Source of the DNA: Streptomyces thermodiastaticus
GTDB lineage: Bacteria > Actinomycetota > Actinomycetes > Streptomycetales > Streptomycetaceae
Direction: 5' to 3'
NCBI RefSeq assembly: GCF_014656135.1
Contig: NZ_BNBV01000006.1
Span: 1 to 64,000 of the forward strand
DNA: 64,000 nucleotides
Shown: positions 15,717-24,304 of the stretch, one piece after another
How the letters are laid out: each line of letters opens with the position of its first letter
Numbering within the stretch: position 1 is the first letter of the stretch
Program-made: the position numbers and the translations under genes
Notes under the pieces: model-generated
Database searches by the model: none
What the model saw: the letters and a program-made list of their open reading frames with translations, nothing else
Told to the model about the DNA's origin: nothing

Positions 15717-17084
15717 TCAGAACTGCGTTGCGGTCCAGGGCGGTTGGGCAGGTGCGGGGCCCAGGGTGGTGGTGCCCGGCGCGGTGCGGTGGCCCAGTCC
15801 CGTGCGGTAGGCGTCCAGGGCCGCCTCCACCCGGCCGGTGCGGCGCAGCAGATCGCCCAGCAGACGGCACAGATCCGCCAGGTCACCGGCGGCGCCGGCC
15901 CTCTCCAGCAGGCTCAGCGCGCGGACGTAGTGCTCCTCCGCCGCCTCCGTGTCGTCGGCGTCCTCGGCGATGATGCCGAGCAGCCGGTGCGCGGCGGCGG
16001 CGTGCACCGCGCCGCGTTCGGAGGACAGCTCGCCGAGGACCTGGTGCAGCAGCTCGGCGGCCTGCCCGGACTTGCCGCGCCGGTGCAGCACATCGGCCAG
16101 CTCGACCACGACCTGGCTGGAGTACAGGGACGCCCGGCGCTCCCGCAGCATGCCCTGCGCGGCCCGCAACTCCTCCTCCGCACGCTCCAGTTCGCCCTTC
16201 TGCGCGCACACGTAGCCGCGCATCCAGTGGCAGTTGGCGAGTTCGGTGCGCAGCTGCAACTGGCGGTACAGCTCGGCGGCCTTGGCGAGCGAGGCGTCCG
16301 CCTCCGCGAGGCGGCCCTCGGCGAGCAGCGTGCGGGCGACGGACCGGTGCATCCGGGCCACCAGCGCCGGATCACCGGCCTGCGGGGCGAGCGCGAGCGC
16401 GAACTCGGCCGCCTGCGCGGCCCGGGCATGGGCACCGAGGTCCATGTAGGGGCCGATCACGCTGGCGTACAGCAGGAGCAGCGCGTCGGGGTCGTGCATC
16501 CCGTTGCGGTTCAGCTCGTCGAGCGTGGACTCCAGCAGGTAGACCGCGTACCGGATTTCGCCGGCGAGGTAGTGGGAGACGGCGCGGCCGCGCAGCGCGG
16601 GGACACGCGCGGGCAGCGGTGCCTCGGCCAGGACCTGTTCGCAGCGCTCGAAGTACTCGCGTCCACGGATGAGTTCGCCGGTGTCCAGGGCGCACTCGCC
16701 GAGCCCGAGCAGGGCGGCGGCCCGCACATCGGTGAGATCGAACCGTTCGGCCTCCGCCAGCAGCCGCTCGTACTGCGCGGCGGCGTCGTCGGCCTCCCCG
16801 CTCGCGTGGGTGCGCTGCGCCTCGGTCAGCCGCATCCGCAGATCGGTGGCCAGATGGGCGGGGCGCCCGGTGGCGAGTTCCTCGAAGCCGACGCCCAGAC
16901 GGGCCGCGAGATGCTGCAGCGCCTCGTCGGAGGGGCGCACCCGGCCGGCCTCCAGGGTGGACACGTAGGCGGGAGTGTAGGCGGGTTCGGCCAACTGCCG
17001 TTGTGTCAACCCCCGTTCGCGCCGCAGCCGCTGCACCCGGCGTCCGATGGTCTCCGGGTCGTCCCGCTTCACCATGCGGCTCAT
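15717..17084 (-). CDS. XRE-family transcriptional regulator with TPR repeats
   Basis: About 455 residues. The N-terminal helix-turn-helix reads TIGRRVQRLRRERGLTQRQL then EPAYTPAYVSTLEAGRVRPSDEAL. It is followed by roughly eight TPR-like helical pairs (for example AAALLGLGECALDTGELIRGREYFERCEQ and LLGIIAEDADDTEAAEEHYVRALSLLERAG). Such proteins often sense a peptide or partner through the TPR array. A small exported or membrane peptide gene lies divergently at 17277, a possible cognate signal. The start is ambiguous between ATGs at 17087, 17084 and 17075; none has a strong ribosome site. Confidence 0.82.
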   Translation of the reverse strand: MSRMVKRDDPETIGRRVQRLRRERGLTQRQLAEPAYTPAYVSTLEAGRVRPSDEALQHLAARLGVGFEELATGRPAHLATDLRMRLTEAQRTHASGEADDAAAQYERLLAEAERFDLTDVRAAALLGLGECALDTGELIRGREYFERCEQVLAEAPLPARVPALRGRAVSHYLAGEIRYAVYLLESTLDELNRNGMHDPDALLLLYASVIGPYMDLGAHARAAQAAEFALALAPQAGDPALVARMHRSVARTLLAEGRLAEADASLAKAAELYRQLQLRTELANCHWMRGYVCAQKGELERAEEELRAAQGMLRERRASLYSSQVVVELADVLHRRGKSGQAAELLHQVLGELSSERGAVHAAAAHRLLGIIAEDADDTEAAEEHYVRALSLLERAGAAGDLADLCRLLGDLLRRTGRVEAALDAYRTGLGHRTAPGTTTLGPAPAQPPWTATQF

Positions 17085-17276
17085 CATGCCAGCCGGTGGG
17101 GGCCCAGCGAAGGCTTGCGAGAAAACCTGTCGTCTTCTGTGCAACGTTGTGCACAGCAGCCGTCAACTCGACCGTCACATCTTTTCGTTGAGGCTCAGAA
17201 CCCCTAGGTTGGGAGAGGCGTTAAACCCGCTTAATCCGTCACTGTCACTCTTCCTGTCGCTGCGAGGTCGGTTGCC

Positions 17277-17450
17277 GTGCTCGGACGTTCTGCCACGGAA
17301 CTGCGTCCAGGTCGCCTCCGTACGCATCACATCAGAGGGCTCACCGCGGCCGTGATCGCCGTGACCGCCCTGGTGGTGGCGGCCAACGCCGGTCCCTCCG
17401 ATACCCATGCCCCCGACACCGTCCAGCAGGTCGCCGCCCAGGACCGCTGA
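17277..17450 (+). CDS. Small membrane-anchored or exported peptide
   Basis: A 57-residue frame: GTG at 17277 preceded by GAGGT, stop TGA at 17448. It has a basic N-terminus (LGRSATELRPGRLRTHH), one hydrophobic helix (GLTAAVIAVTALVVAANAG) and a polar tail ending TVQQVAAQDR. It is divergent from the XRE-TPR regulator, an arrangement often seen for regulator and signal-peptide pairs; that link is inference. It is too short for most gene-calling cut-offs. Confidence 0.6.
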   Translation: MLGRSATELRPGRLRTHHIRGLTAAVIAVTALVVAANAGPSDTHAPDTVQQVAAQDR

Positions 17451-17489
17451 ACGACGTCGACGGCGTCTTGGAACACCGGTATCGCGCTC

Positions 17490-18947
17490 CTAGTTGGGCA
17501 GCACGGTGCGCAACGCCTGGTACAGGTGCCGGGCGAGTGCTTTGTCGCTCGGCGGATCCGCGGAGAACAGGGGATCCAGCTCGGCCGCGAAGGTCTGGGT
17601 GAACGCGCCGTAGAGCGGGGTGCGAGGGCGGTGCACCGCCGTGCGCAGCGCGGGCAGCAGGACGGTCCGGGCGTAGGCCGGGCGGCCCGCGGAGTCCCGC
17701 GGCATCCGGTCCGTGCTGTCCCGTGACGGGGACGCCGTCGCGCCCCCGGCCGCGGTGCAGGTGACGCTGTCGTCGGTGTACGCCGAGGTCCGGGTAGCGG
17801 CGAACCCCGCGTCCAGCAGGCAGCGTTCGCTGGACGGGCTGGTGAGGAACGCGACCAGTTCGGCGGCCTTCCGCTGCCGGGGCGAGTCGCGCGTCACGGC
17901 CAGGTTCTGCCCGCCGAGGACCGCCCGTCCGGGCAGCGGAGCGACCCCCAACTGCTGGGCGGTGAACCGCTGGTGGAGCGTGCGGTAGACGTAGGGCCAG
18001 TGCCGCAGGAAGGCGGTGCGTCCGGCCGCGAAGTCGCTGAGCGATCCGTCCTCGCGGGAGGTGACCGCCCGGTTCAGCGTGTACGGCGTGTCGGTGCGCC
18101 GGCGCAATTCCGCGATGCCGTCGGCCAGTTCCTGTTCCGTGGCGGTGAAGTGCCCGGAGTCGTCGACCAGCTGGAAACCGTCGGTGGCGGACGCGAACGC
18201 CTCGATGGCGTTGACGGTCCGGCCCTCGTACGCGTCCAGCTGCGTCGTCCAGGTCTTGTCGAATCCCTTGGGCGGGTGGGCCTCCAGTGTGTCGCCGAGG
18301 CTGCGCAGCTGCTGCCAGGAAAGTCCGGACCCGAGGTCGGTCTGCTGCACGCCCGCCTCACGCAGGTAGTCGCGGCGGTAGAAGAGCAGTCCCACGTCGC
18401 TGTTGAACGGCACCGCGTACACCCGGTCGTGCCAGCGGGCGGTGACGGCGACCGAGGGGATGACGTCCTCGTCCACCAGCGTGTCGCTCAGCGGACTGAT
18501 GAGGTCCGCCTCGGCGAACTCCGGCACCCACGTCACGTCCAGGTTCACCACGTCGTAGCGGGCGCTGCCCGACTGCAGTGCACCCAGCAGCTGGCTGCGC
18601 TGCTCGTCGGCGGAACCGGGCAGCTCCACCAGGCGGGCGCGGAAACCGGTGTTCTCCCTCTCCTGCTTCCGGTTCCAGGCGTCGATGAGCTGCTGACGGA
18701 CACCCCCCTTGCCGGTGACGTCCCGGCCGCTGGCCACCACGATCTCGCCGGGCACGTCGCCCAGGGCGGTCTTCGCGGCCTGCGGGGTGCCGCCGGTGCA
18801 GGCGGTGGCGGCCAGCACAGCGGCGGACAGCAGCAGGCCGGCGACGCGCCGCGGCGGGGAGAACAGGGCGTGCGGCCGGTTGCGGCCCGGCCGACGGGCG
18901 GGGGCCATGAGCCGTCGCACGCGTCCTGTGGTCCGTCGGATGCTCAT
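17490..18947 (-). CDS. Extracellular solute-binding lipoprotein of the caspase operon
   Basis: A 485-residue lipoprotein. A basic N-terminus leads into RVAGLLLSAAVLAATAC with the lipidated Cys. The mature protein resembles sugar-type ABC solute-binding proteins (IVVASGRDVTGKGGVRQQLIDAWNRK, YDVVNLDVTWVPEFAEADLISPL, VYAVPFNSDVGLLFYRRDYL). No permease or ATPase gene is nearby. Its ATG overlaps the stop of the caspase gene by four bases, so it is translationally coupled to it. A receptor or sensor role rather than import is inferred. It is the last gene of the four-gene minus-strand operon. Confidence 0.85.
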   Translation of the reverse strand: MSIRRTTGRVRRLMAPARRPGRNRPHALFSPPRRVAGLLLSAAVLAATACTGGTPQAAKTALGDVPGEIVVASGRDVTGKGGVRQQLIDAWNRKQERENTGFRARLVELPGSADEQRSQLLGALQSGSARYDVVNLDVTWVPEFAEADLISPLSDTLVDEDVIPSVAVTARWHDRVYAVPFNSDVGLLFYRRDYLREAGVQQTDLGSGLSWQQLRSLGDTLEAHPPKGFDKTWTTQLDAYEGRTVNAIEAFASATDGFQLVDDSGHFTATEQELADGIAELRRRTDTPYTLNRAVTSREDGSLSDFAAGRTAFLRHWPYVYRTLHQRFTAQQLGVAPLPGRAVLGGQNLAVTRDSPRQRKAAELVAFLTSPSSERCLLDAGFAATRTSAYTDDSVTCTAAGGATASPSRDSTDRMPRDSAGRPAYARTVLLPALRTAVHRPRTPLYGAFTQTFAAELDPLFSADPPSDKALARHLYQALRTVLPN

Positions 18948-21637
18948 CGTTCCTCCCCCGTCCCCACGCGCGCCACCTCGTCGCTCAGTTCCGTGCCGAG
19001 GTCGTCGTCGGCGTCCAGGCAGCGGCCGTGGCTGACGTCGGCGATCTGTGCGTCCGGGCGGCCCTTGTCGCAGGAGCCGGCCGTCAGCGACACCATGTCG
19101 ACGGTGACGTTCTTCGCCCGGGCCCGGTCCAGCACGTCGGTGAGGTGGTCACCGGACAGGCGGCCCACGTCCTCGTCGTCGGTGATGAAGACGACGAGCT
19201 GCGGCCGCGCGTCGTCCGCGCCCCGCCGGGCCATGGTGTCGATGGCGTCCAGCAGCGCCGCGTGCGGGTCCGCCTCGGCGTCCCGGGTGCGCGCCCTGGT
19301 GTCGACGGCCCGCTCGGCGTCGGCCCGCTCGTGGTGGCCGAACGGCAGCAGCTCCTCGTGGTGCCGGCCGTCGGCCGTCTCGTACACCGACCACACCTCG
19401 TACTGGTCGTCGGGGCCGAGGCCGCCCAGCGACTGCTTCAGGATGCCGGGCCCGCCGCCCGGGCCGGGCCACTGCTGGAACATCGAGCTGGAACTGTCCA
19501 GCAGATACAGAACCCGGCCGGGACCGTCCGCGCTGCGGTAGCGGGCCAGCGCGTCGTCCATCGCGGTGCCCGGCACAGAACCCGGCAGCGCGCCCGGGAA
19601 GCGCAGCACCGCCGCGCCGGCCCGGCCGGGACCGAGCAGCGGATGACCCGCCGTCGTGGCCGAGCGGAAACCGGCCGCCTCGAACGCGGCCAGGCCGTCC
19701 TCCCCGGTGAGCCAGGTACGGAAGCGTCTGACGGCGTCGTCGCGGGCCGGCCGGTCGTGGTCGCCGCCCTCCCAGCGGACCCGGACGAACGTGGGTGTCA
19801 GCGCGGGCACGTCGTCGGGGTACTCGGCGGTGCGCGGCACCGGAACGTCCGGGGCGCAGTCCACGCCGCTCGACAGCAGGAACTCGGGGACCAGTGCGGC
19901 GGTGCGGCGGTCCGCCCGGCTGTCGGCGGCCAGCGCGCACAACAGCTCGTGGGACGTCCGCGAGGGCACGCCGGCGGGCCGTACGCTCTGCTCGGCCGAG
20001 CGCGGGTCGGCGCCGTCGCCGTACAGGCCGACCGTCGCCAGCAGGGCGGCGTCGGTCCCCTCCGGGTCGGCGCGCAGCACACCCGCGTCCGCTTCCCGTT
20101 TCTTCATGTCCGCCACCAGCCGGGACAGCGGCTGCCCGGCCCGGTCGGACGGCGATTCCCCGGCGATGTCCTGCGGGACGGCCAGGACCACCGGGGAGTA
20201 CACGAACGGGCCGGGGTCCGGCTGGAGCGTGGCACGCGTCGGCCCGGACTGGCCGGCGGTGACCCGCTCCACGTCGGCCGCGGAGGCCGGGATCCACACG
20301 TCCGGCTGGGGTCCGATGTCGCGCTGCGGATTGACGTCGTCCTCGACCGGCTCCTGCCACGGGTCGGTCTGCCGGTGCAGCGCGGTGACCACGTTGCCCG
20401 CACCGGCCGAGTAGACGGTGATGCCGGTACGGCGGCAGCCGTCGCCGGTGAGGTTGGCGTCCGAGGCGAGATACGCGTTCGCGGCGGCGCTGACCACGGG
20501 CTCCAGGTCGGGATCGGTGAGCAGCCGCAGCTCCAGCGGCGGCGTGCACAGGGCGTGGTCGTCCGTGGAGAACGCCCCGGAGCCGAAGAGGCAGCCCGCG
20601 ACGACACCGGCGACGAGGACGAGGCAGGCACCGACGACGACGGGCCGGGGCTGGTTTCTGGCCCATCGGACGCATGCCCGGAGGCGCGCTCGGAGGGCGG
20701 CGCGGAAGGGCTGGTGCACCGGCTCCGTCCGGCCGGTGTCGGCGGGCCTTCGCCGGCCCGGCTCCCCGCCCTCGGTCCGCCCGCCGGGCCCGGTCCCCGG
20801 CGGCGGATCGGACATCTCGGGGGATGGGCTCGGTTCCTCGGACGACGGGGGCGGGAGCGTCGGGGCAGGAACCGTCACCGGGTCCGGCAGCACGGGCCGC
20901 GCACTGAGCAGCACGTCGACACCGGGCGCGGCGGCCAAGTCCGGCAGCCACAGGTCGCCCTGGGTGGTCGTGCGGTGCGCGGTCACCATGCGTTTCCGCA
21001 GCAGCTCGTACATCCGCAGGGCGGAGATCTCCCCGGGCGCCCCCAGCAGCTCGGCCACGTCCCGGGTGAACGGGGTCGCCTCGCTGCCGTTGCCCGAGTC
21101 GATGAGGCGGTTGGCCTGCACGGCCATCAGCACCAGGGTCCGCCGGTGGTCGGAGAAGTTCTGCCACACCCGGGCGGCGTTGCCCGCGAAGCAGCAGTCC
21201 AGGATCACCACGATCCGCTGGGCGCGGCTCCTGGCGAGCACGGCGAGCACCTGGGAGAAGTAGGCCGCACCCGGGAAGACCGCCTCGGCCCCCGCGACGA
21301 TCCGCGCGTTGCGCATCTGCAGGAACAGCTCGTGGCCCGCGCTCGGCACGGCTCCGTGCCCGGCGAAGTAGCACAGCAGCAGCCCGTCGGCCTCCTGGGC
21401 GGCGCTGCGCAGTTTCTCGGTGAAGTCGTCCAGGGTCGGCGAGGCGCACGGGTCGATGTCCCGGTCGCCGAAGACGCCGCCACCCCGCAACGCGTCCTGC
21501 ATCGCTCGCAGGTTGTGCCCGACGGCGGGCAGGTTGCCGGACACACCGTCCGTCTCCTCCGGCCGCCGGAAGTCGTACTCGGACACACCCACCAGCAGCG
21601 CCCGGTTTCTTCGGCCGCGCGGATCGAAGCGGTCCAC
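18944..21637 (-). CDS. Transmembrane caspase fused to solute-binding and VWA domains
   Basis: An 897-residue three-part protein. Residues 1-245 form a caspase (C14) domain with His94 in YFAGHGA and Cys149 in LDCCFAGN, the intact dyad. Residues 250-330 are a Pro/Arg-rich linker. Residues 333-352 (VVVGACLVLVAGVVAGCLFG) are one membrane helix. Residues 365-690 resemble a periplasmic solute-binding fold (PLELRLLTDPDLEPVVSAAANAYL, GPFVYSPVVLAVPQDI). Residues 705-890 form a VWA domain with MIDAS D714-x-S716-x-S718 and TDDED at 819. The topology puts the protease inside and the sensor outside. It follows the EACC1-like gene by 4 bases. Confidence 0.88.
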   Translation of the reverse strand: MDRFDPRGRRNRALLVGVSEYDFRRPEETDGVSGNLPAVGHNLRAMQDALRGGGVFGDRDIDPCASPTLDDFTEKLRSAAQEADGLLLCYFAGHGAVPSAGHELFLQMRNARIVAGAEAVFPGAAYFSQVLAVLARSRAQRIVVILDCCFAGNAARVWQNFSDHRRTLVLMAVQANRLIDSGNGSEATPFTRDVAELLGAPGEISALRMYELLRKRMVTAHRTTTQGDLWLPDLAAAPGVDVLLSARPVLPDPVTVPAPTLPPPSSEEPSPSPEMSDPPPGTGPGGRTEGGEPGRRRPADTGRTEPVHQPFRAALRARLRACVRWARNQPRPVVVGACLVLVAGVVAGCLFGSGAFSTDDHALCTPPLELRLLTDPDLEPVVSAAANAYLASDANLTGDGCRRTGITVYSAGAGNVVTALHRQTDPWQEPVEDDVNPQRDIGPQPDVWIPASAADVERVTAGQSGPTRATLQPDPGPFVYSPVVLAVPQDIAGESPSDRAGQPLSRLVADMKKREADAGVLRADPEGTDAALLATVGLYGDGADPRSAEQSVRPAGVPSRTSHELLCALAADSRADRRTAALVPEFLLSSGVDCAPDVPVPRTAEYPDDVPALTPTFVRVRWEGGDHDRPARDDAVRRFRTWLTGEDGLAAFEAAGFRSATTAGHPLLGPGRAGAAVLRFPGALPGSVPGTAMDDALARYRSADGPGRVLYLLDSSSSMFQQWPGPGGGPGILKQSLGGLGPDDQYEVWSVYETADGRHHEELLPFGHHERADAERAVDTRARTRDAEADPHAALLDAIDTMARRGADDARPQLVVFITDDEDVGRLSGDHLTDVLDRARAKNVTVDMVSLTAGSCDKGRPDAQIADVSHGRCLDADDDLGTELSDEVARVGTGEER

Positions 21638-21641
21638 CGGA

Positions 21642-22007
21642 TCATTCCTCGTCGGAATGCGCCAGATCGACCTCTACTTCGGGCGGTGCGCCACGCTCCA
21701 CCCGGCGGCGGTTCTCCTGCCAGGCCTTCACGGCCCGTTTGACCTGCTGCAGCAGTACCGCCAGGACGATCTTGGTCCCTTCGTCGACCACCTGCTCCAG
21801 CAGGAGATCCGTGAAGTATCCCATCTGGCCCGGAGGGCCCCCGGAACCGGGGCGCTCGACGATTCTCAGCCGCCCCTCGCGGATGTGGTCCTCCAGCGGC
21901 TTCTCGCGTTCCAGCCACGCCTTCAGCGCGGTCACATCGTCCTTGGTCGCGTTCGCGTCCAGCCGGACTCGTATGGCACGGCCGTACACGCCATCCCCCT
22001 CAGCCAT
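21642..22007 (-). CDS. EACC1-like effector-associated protein
   Basis: A 121-residue protein: beta strand RAIRVRLDANA, helix DDVTALKAWLEREKPLEDHIREG, strand RLRIVERPG, a Gly/Pro turn, then an amphipathic or membrane-apposed helix (YFTDLLLEQVVDEGTKIVLAVLLQQVKRAVKAW) and an acidic tail. This is the layout of the effector-associated constant component EACC1, described in actinobacterial conflict systems beside caspase and trypsin effectors. The ATG at 22007 has GGGGTGTC upstream. Only 4 bases separate it from the caspase gene. Confidence 0.72.
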   Translation of the reverse strand: MAEGDGVYGRAIRVRLDANATKDDVTALKAWLEREKPLEDHIREGRLRIVERPGSGGPPGQMGYFTDLLLEQVVDEGTKIVLAVLLQQVKRAVKAWQENRRRVERGAPPEVEVDLAHSDEE

Positions 22008-22078
22008 GACACCCCATGGTGGCACCGCCGCATCGCGCTGGGGAGGGTTCGTACGACGCGGTTCGGCAACAGTCAGGT

Positions 22079-23152
22079 CTACGTCTGCAACTGCCGCAGC
22101 TGGCGGCGTACATGGTCCAGGGCGCCCTGCCGGCGTCCGGGCACCCGCGCCCTCAACTCCGCGAGTACCGCGCCGAGTTCCTGCGCCTCGCCCGGGTCGG
22201 TGACACGGCCCCACTGGTGGTGTGCCCGGTCGACCGCGACCTCCACCTGCGGCGAGTCGGCACTCTGGCCCATGGCCAGGCGGGTGGCCGCGACCGACAG
22301 CCAGGCACGGCAGCTGCGGGCGGCGTCGCCCGCCATCATCGCCAGGTCGGCACGGACCTCGCTCCAGTGCAGCGCCTCCTCGGACGCCGCCCCGTGTTCC
22401 CGTACCGCGGCCTGCTCCCAGCGGGCGGCGAACGCGTCGGCGTCACCGTGCCGCCCCGAGGCCACCCAGGCGGCTATCGCGGCGTGCGGGTCGTCGGCCG
22501 GCGGGCGGCGGCTGGCCAGCACGATGCCCGGCCCCTGCCATGTCCTGTCCGCCCGGTGCTCCGCGGCGAGCCGGGCGAGCGCCTGCTCGTGCAGCTGGTC
22601 CAGCGGCGGCCGGTGCCCGCTGCGCAGGATCGTCGCGACCGCCTTCATGTAGGCCGGGGCCGCCATCGTGCGCCGGGCGGGCGGCGGCGCGATCCTGCCG
22701 TACACGGCGACCGTGCGGCCCGCGTCCAGCGGCCGCCGGCCCACCTCCTGCCAGCTCTCCTGGTCCGCGTACAGGTCGGCGACGACCGTGGTCGTCCCGT
22801 CCGGGCGCAGCCGCATCTCGTCGCGCAGCCAGTGCCAGGGCAGGGCGGTGTAGCGGACGGTGGCCGGCGTGGTGCGGGCCAGGCACAGGTGCGGCTGGTG
22901 CTGGCGGCGGTCGAGGGTGAGCTGGCCGGTGATGTACACGGTCAGCGGGCCCGGGGACGCGGCGGCGGCGCGCAGCCGGGTCAGGACGGCCTGCGGGTCC
23001 AGCGGGTCGGCGAGTTCCACGACACTCGCGCTGCCCGTCCCGGCCAGCACGGAGGGCTCGACCGCGGCCAGCACCGGAAGCACGGACGCGGCGTCCACCA
23101 GGCGTGCCTTGCCGACGGGCGAGGCCGCGAGCAGCAGCACGGTTCCAGGCAT
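22079..23152 (-). CDS. Degenerate caspase-like protein with helical C-terminus
   Basis: A 357-residue protein, the first gene of the operon. The N-terminal 180 residues follow a caspase-like strand order (PGTVLLLAASPVGKARL, PLTVYITGQLTL, TTVVADLYADQ, TVAVYGR, AYMKAVATILRSG). The positions expected for the catalytic His and Cys read Gln77 and Leu127/Tyr128, so it should be inactive. Residues 185-350 are helical, TPR-like. The ATG at 23152 follows GGGGGGACC; an earlier in-frame start adds 20 residues. A pseudo-protease adaptor role is inferred from family practice and context. Confidence 0.65.
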   Translation of the reverse strand: MPGTVLLLAASPVGKARLVDAASVLPVLAAVEPSVLAGTGSASVVELADPLDPQAVLTRLRAAAASPGPLTVYITGQLTLDRRQHQPHLCLARTTPATVRYTALPWHWLRDEMRLRPDGTTTVVADLYADQESWQEVGRRPLDAGRTVAVYGRIAPPPARRTMAAPAYMKAVATILRSGHRPPLDQLHEQALARLAAEHRADRTWQGPGIVLASRRPPADDPHAAIAAWVASGRHGDADAFAARWEQAAVREHGAASEEALHWSEVRADLAMMAGDAARSCRAWLSVAATRLAMGQSADSPQVEVAVDRAHHQWGRVTDPGEAQELGAVLAELRARVPGRRQGALDHVRRQLRQLQT

Positions 23153-23340
23153 GGTCCCCCCGTCGGTGATCCGTGGGTCGGTCACGTACGTCAGCACGGT
23201 AACCGCTGTCACCGCGCGGGCGGGGGCCGGACCGAGGAGAAACCTGTGCCCTGAGGGGCCCGAGTCGCCCGACTTGCCACGGGTGCGTGCCCGGTGTGCC
23301 CTGGAAAAGCGGAGGGGGACGCGAGAGAGAGGAGTGCCTC

Positions 23341-23811
23341 ATGGCTCGGGTGGCACCCACGTCGGGCCGCCGCGCTCTCACCTCCGGCCACGACGAGCGC
23401 TACCCCGACATCTTCAGCCCGCGGGCGCACAGGATCGGCCGGTGGCTGGGGTCCTTCGGCATCGGGCTGGTCTACGGCTACTGGGCCGCGGCCAGCCGCC
23501 GTTCCGGCGGGCCGATCACGGCCACGAACCTGGTGTTCGGCTTCGTCTCCGCCATCGTGTTCGCGCTGCTGCTGGCGGGCATGTTCCGCCTGTCCCCGCG
23601 GCTGCCGCGCGAACTGCGCGCCTTCGCGTGGTTCCTCTTCTCCGGCGCGGCCTTCGGCTTCCTGTACAGCCAGTCCGGAGACACGGTCCTGATGACCATC
23701 GGTCTGTCCCTGCTGTTCGGGGTGGCCATCGGCCTGATGGTCTTCTACTGGGTGTACACGCACGAGGACACCCGGCAGGACCGGCGGTCCGGGCGCGACG
23801 CGGAGCGGTGA
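23341..23811 (+). CDS. Four-helix integral membrane protein, unknown function
   Basis: A 156-residue protein with about four membrane segments: FGIGLVYGYWAAASRR, TATNLVFGFVSAIVFALLLAGMF, AFAWFLFSGAAFGFLY and VLMTIGLSLLFGVAIGLMVFYWVYTH. The ends are charged and cytoplasmic. The ATG at 23341 follows GAGAGGAG. It diverges from the caspase operon, with about 190 bases of shared upstream DNA. No family name is recognised. Confidence 0.75.
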   Translation: MARVAPTSGRRALTSGHDERYPDIFSPRAHRIGRWLGSFGIGLVYGYWAAASRRSGGPITATNLVFGFVSAIVFALLLAGMFRLSPRLPRELRAFAWFLFSGAAFGFLYSQSGDTVLMTIGLSLLFGVAIGLMVFYWVYTHEDTRQDRRSGRDAER

Positions 23812-23948
23812 GCTGTACGGCGTGGTGAGCTGCGTGCAGCGGTGCGCTGTACAGCGCGGTGAGCCGTGCGGCGTATGGCTGCGCTGTACGACGCGGTGCG
23901 GCGGCGCGGCGGCTGCACTGTACGACGCGGTGCGCTGCGCGGCACGTC

Positions 23949-24048
23949 GGGCTGTGCGGCGCGGGCCGACTGTGGGTTGTGCGGCGCGGCCCGACTGTGG
24001 GCTGTGCGGCGCGGCCCGGCTGTGGGTTGTGCGGCGCGGCCCGGCTGC
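23949..24048. repeat. Intergenic tandem repeat, 25-bp unit, four copies
   Basis: Units start at 23949, 23974, 23999 and 24024. Each reads GGG(C/T)TGTGCGGCGCGG then CCG(A/G)CTG. Looser relatives of the same GTGCGGCGCGG word fill 23815-23948, so the whole spacer 23812-24304 looks like degenerate minisatellite. Nothing else is recognised there. Confidence 0.9.
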
Positions 24049-24304
24049 GGGCGGTGCCGGCCGTGCGGTGCGCTGAGCGGCGCGTACCGCGCCGCGCCGC
24101 CCGGTGCGGCCGAGCGCCGGACGACGTCTGCGGGCGGGCCGCACGCACCGTCCCACAGCCCACCCGTGACCTGCTCTCCGTGACCTGCTCCCCGTGCCCG
24201 GCTCCCCGCGCCCCGCTCCCGTGCACGCCCGGTGCCGTCACCCCGGTCACCCGATTGCCACGTCCCCGCTCGCGGAGCGTTCGGCGGCCAGCTTGGCTGG
24301 ATGT

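Noticed and set aside
19028..21742. Plus-strand open frame of about 900 codons opposite the caspase fusion
   Set aside because: The minus strand encodes recognisable caspase, membrane, solute-binding and VWA segments; the plus frame has none and no ribosome site.
23949..24048. 25-bp repeats as a possible CRISPR array
   Set aside because: There are no unique spacers between units; it is a simple tandem array in low-complexity DNA.
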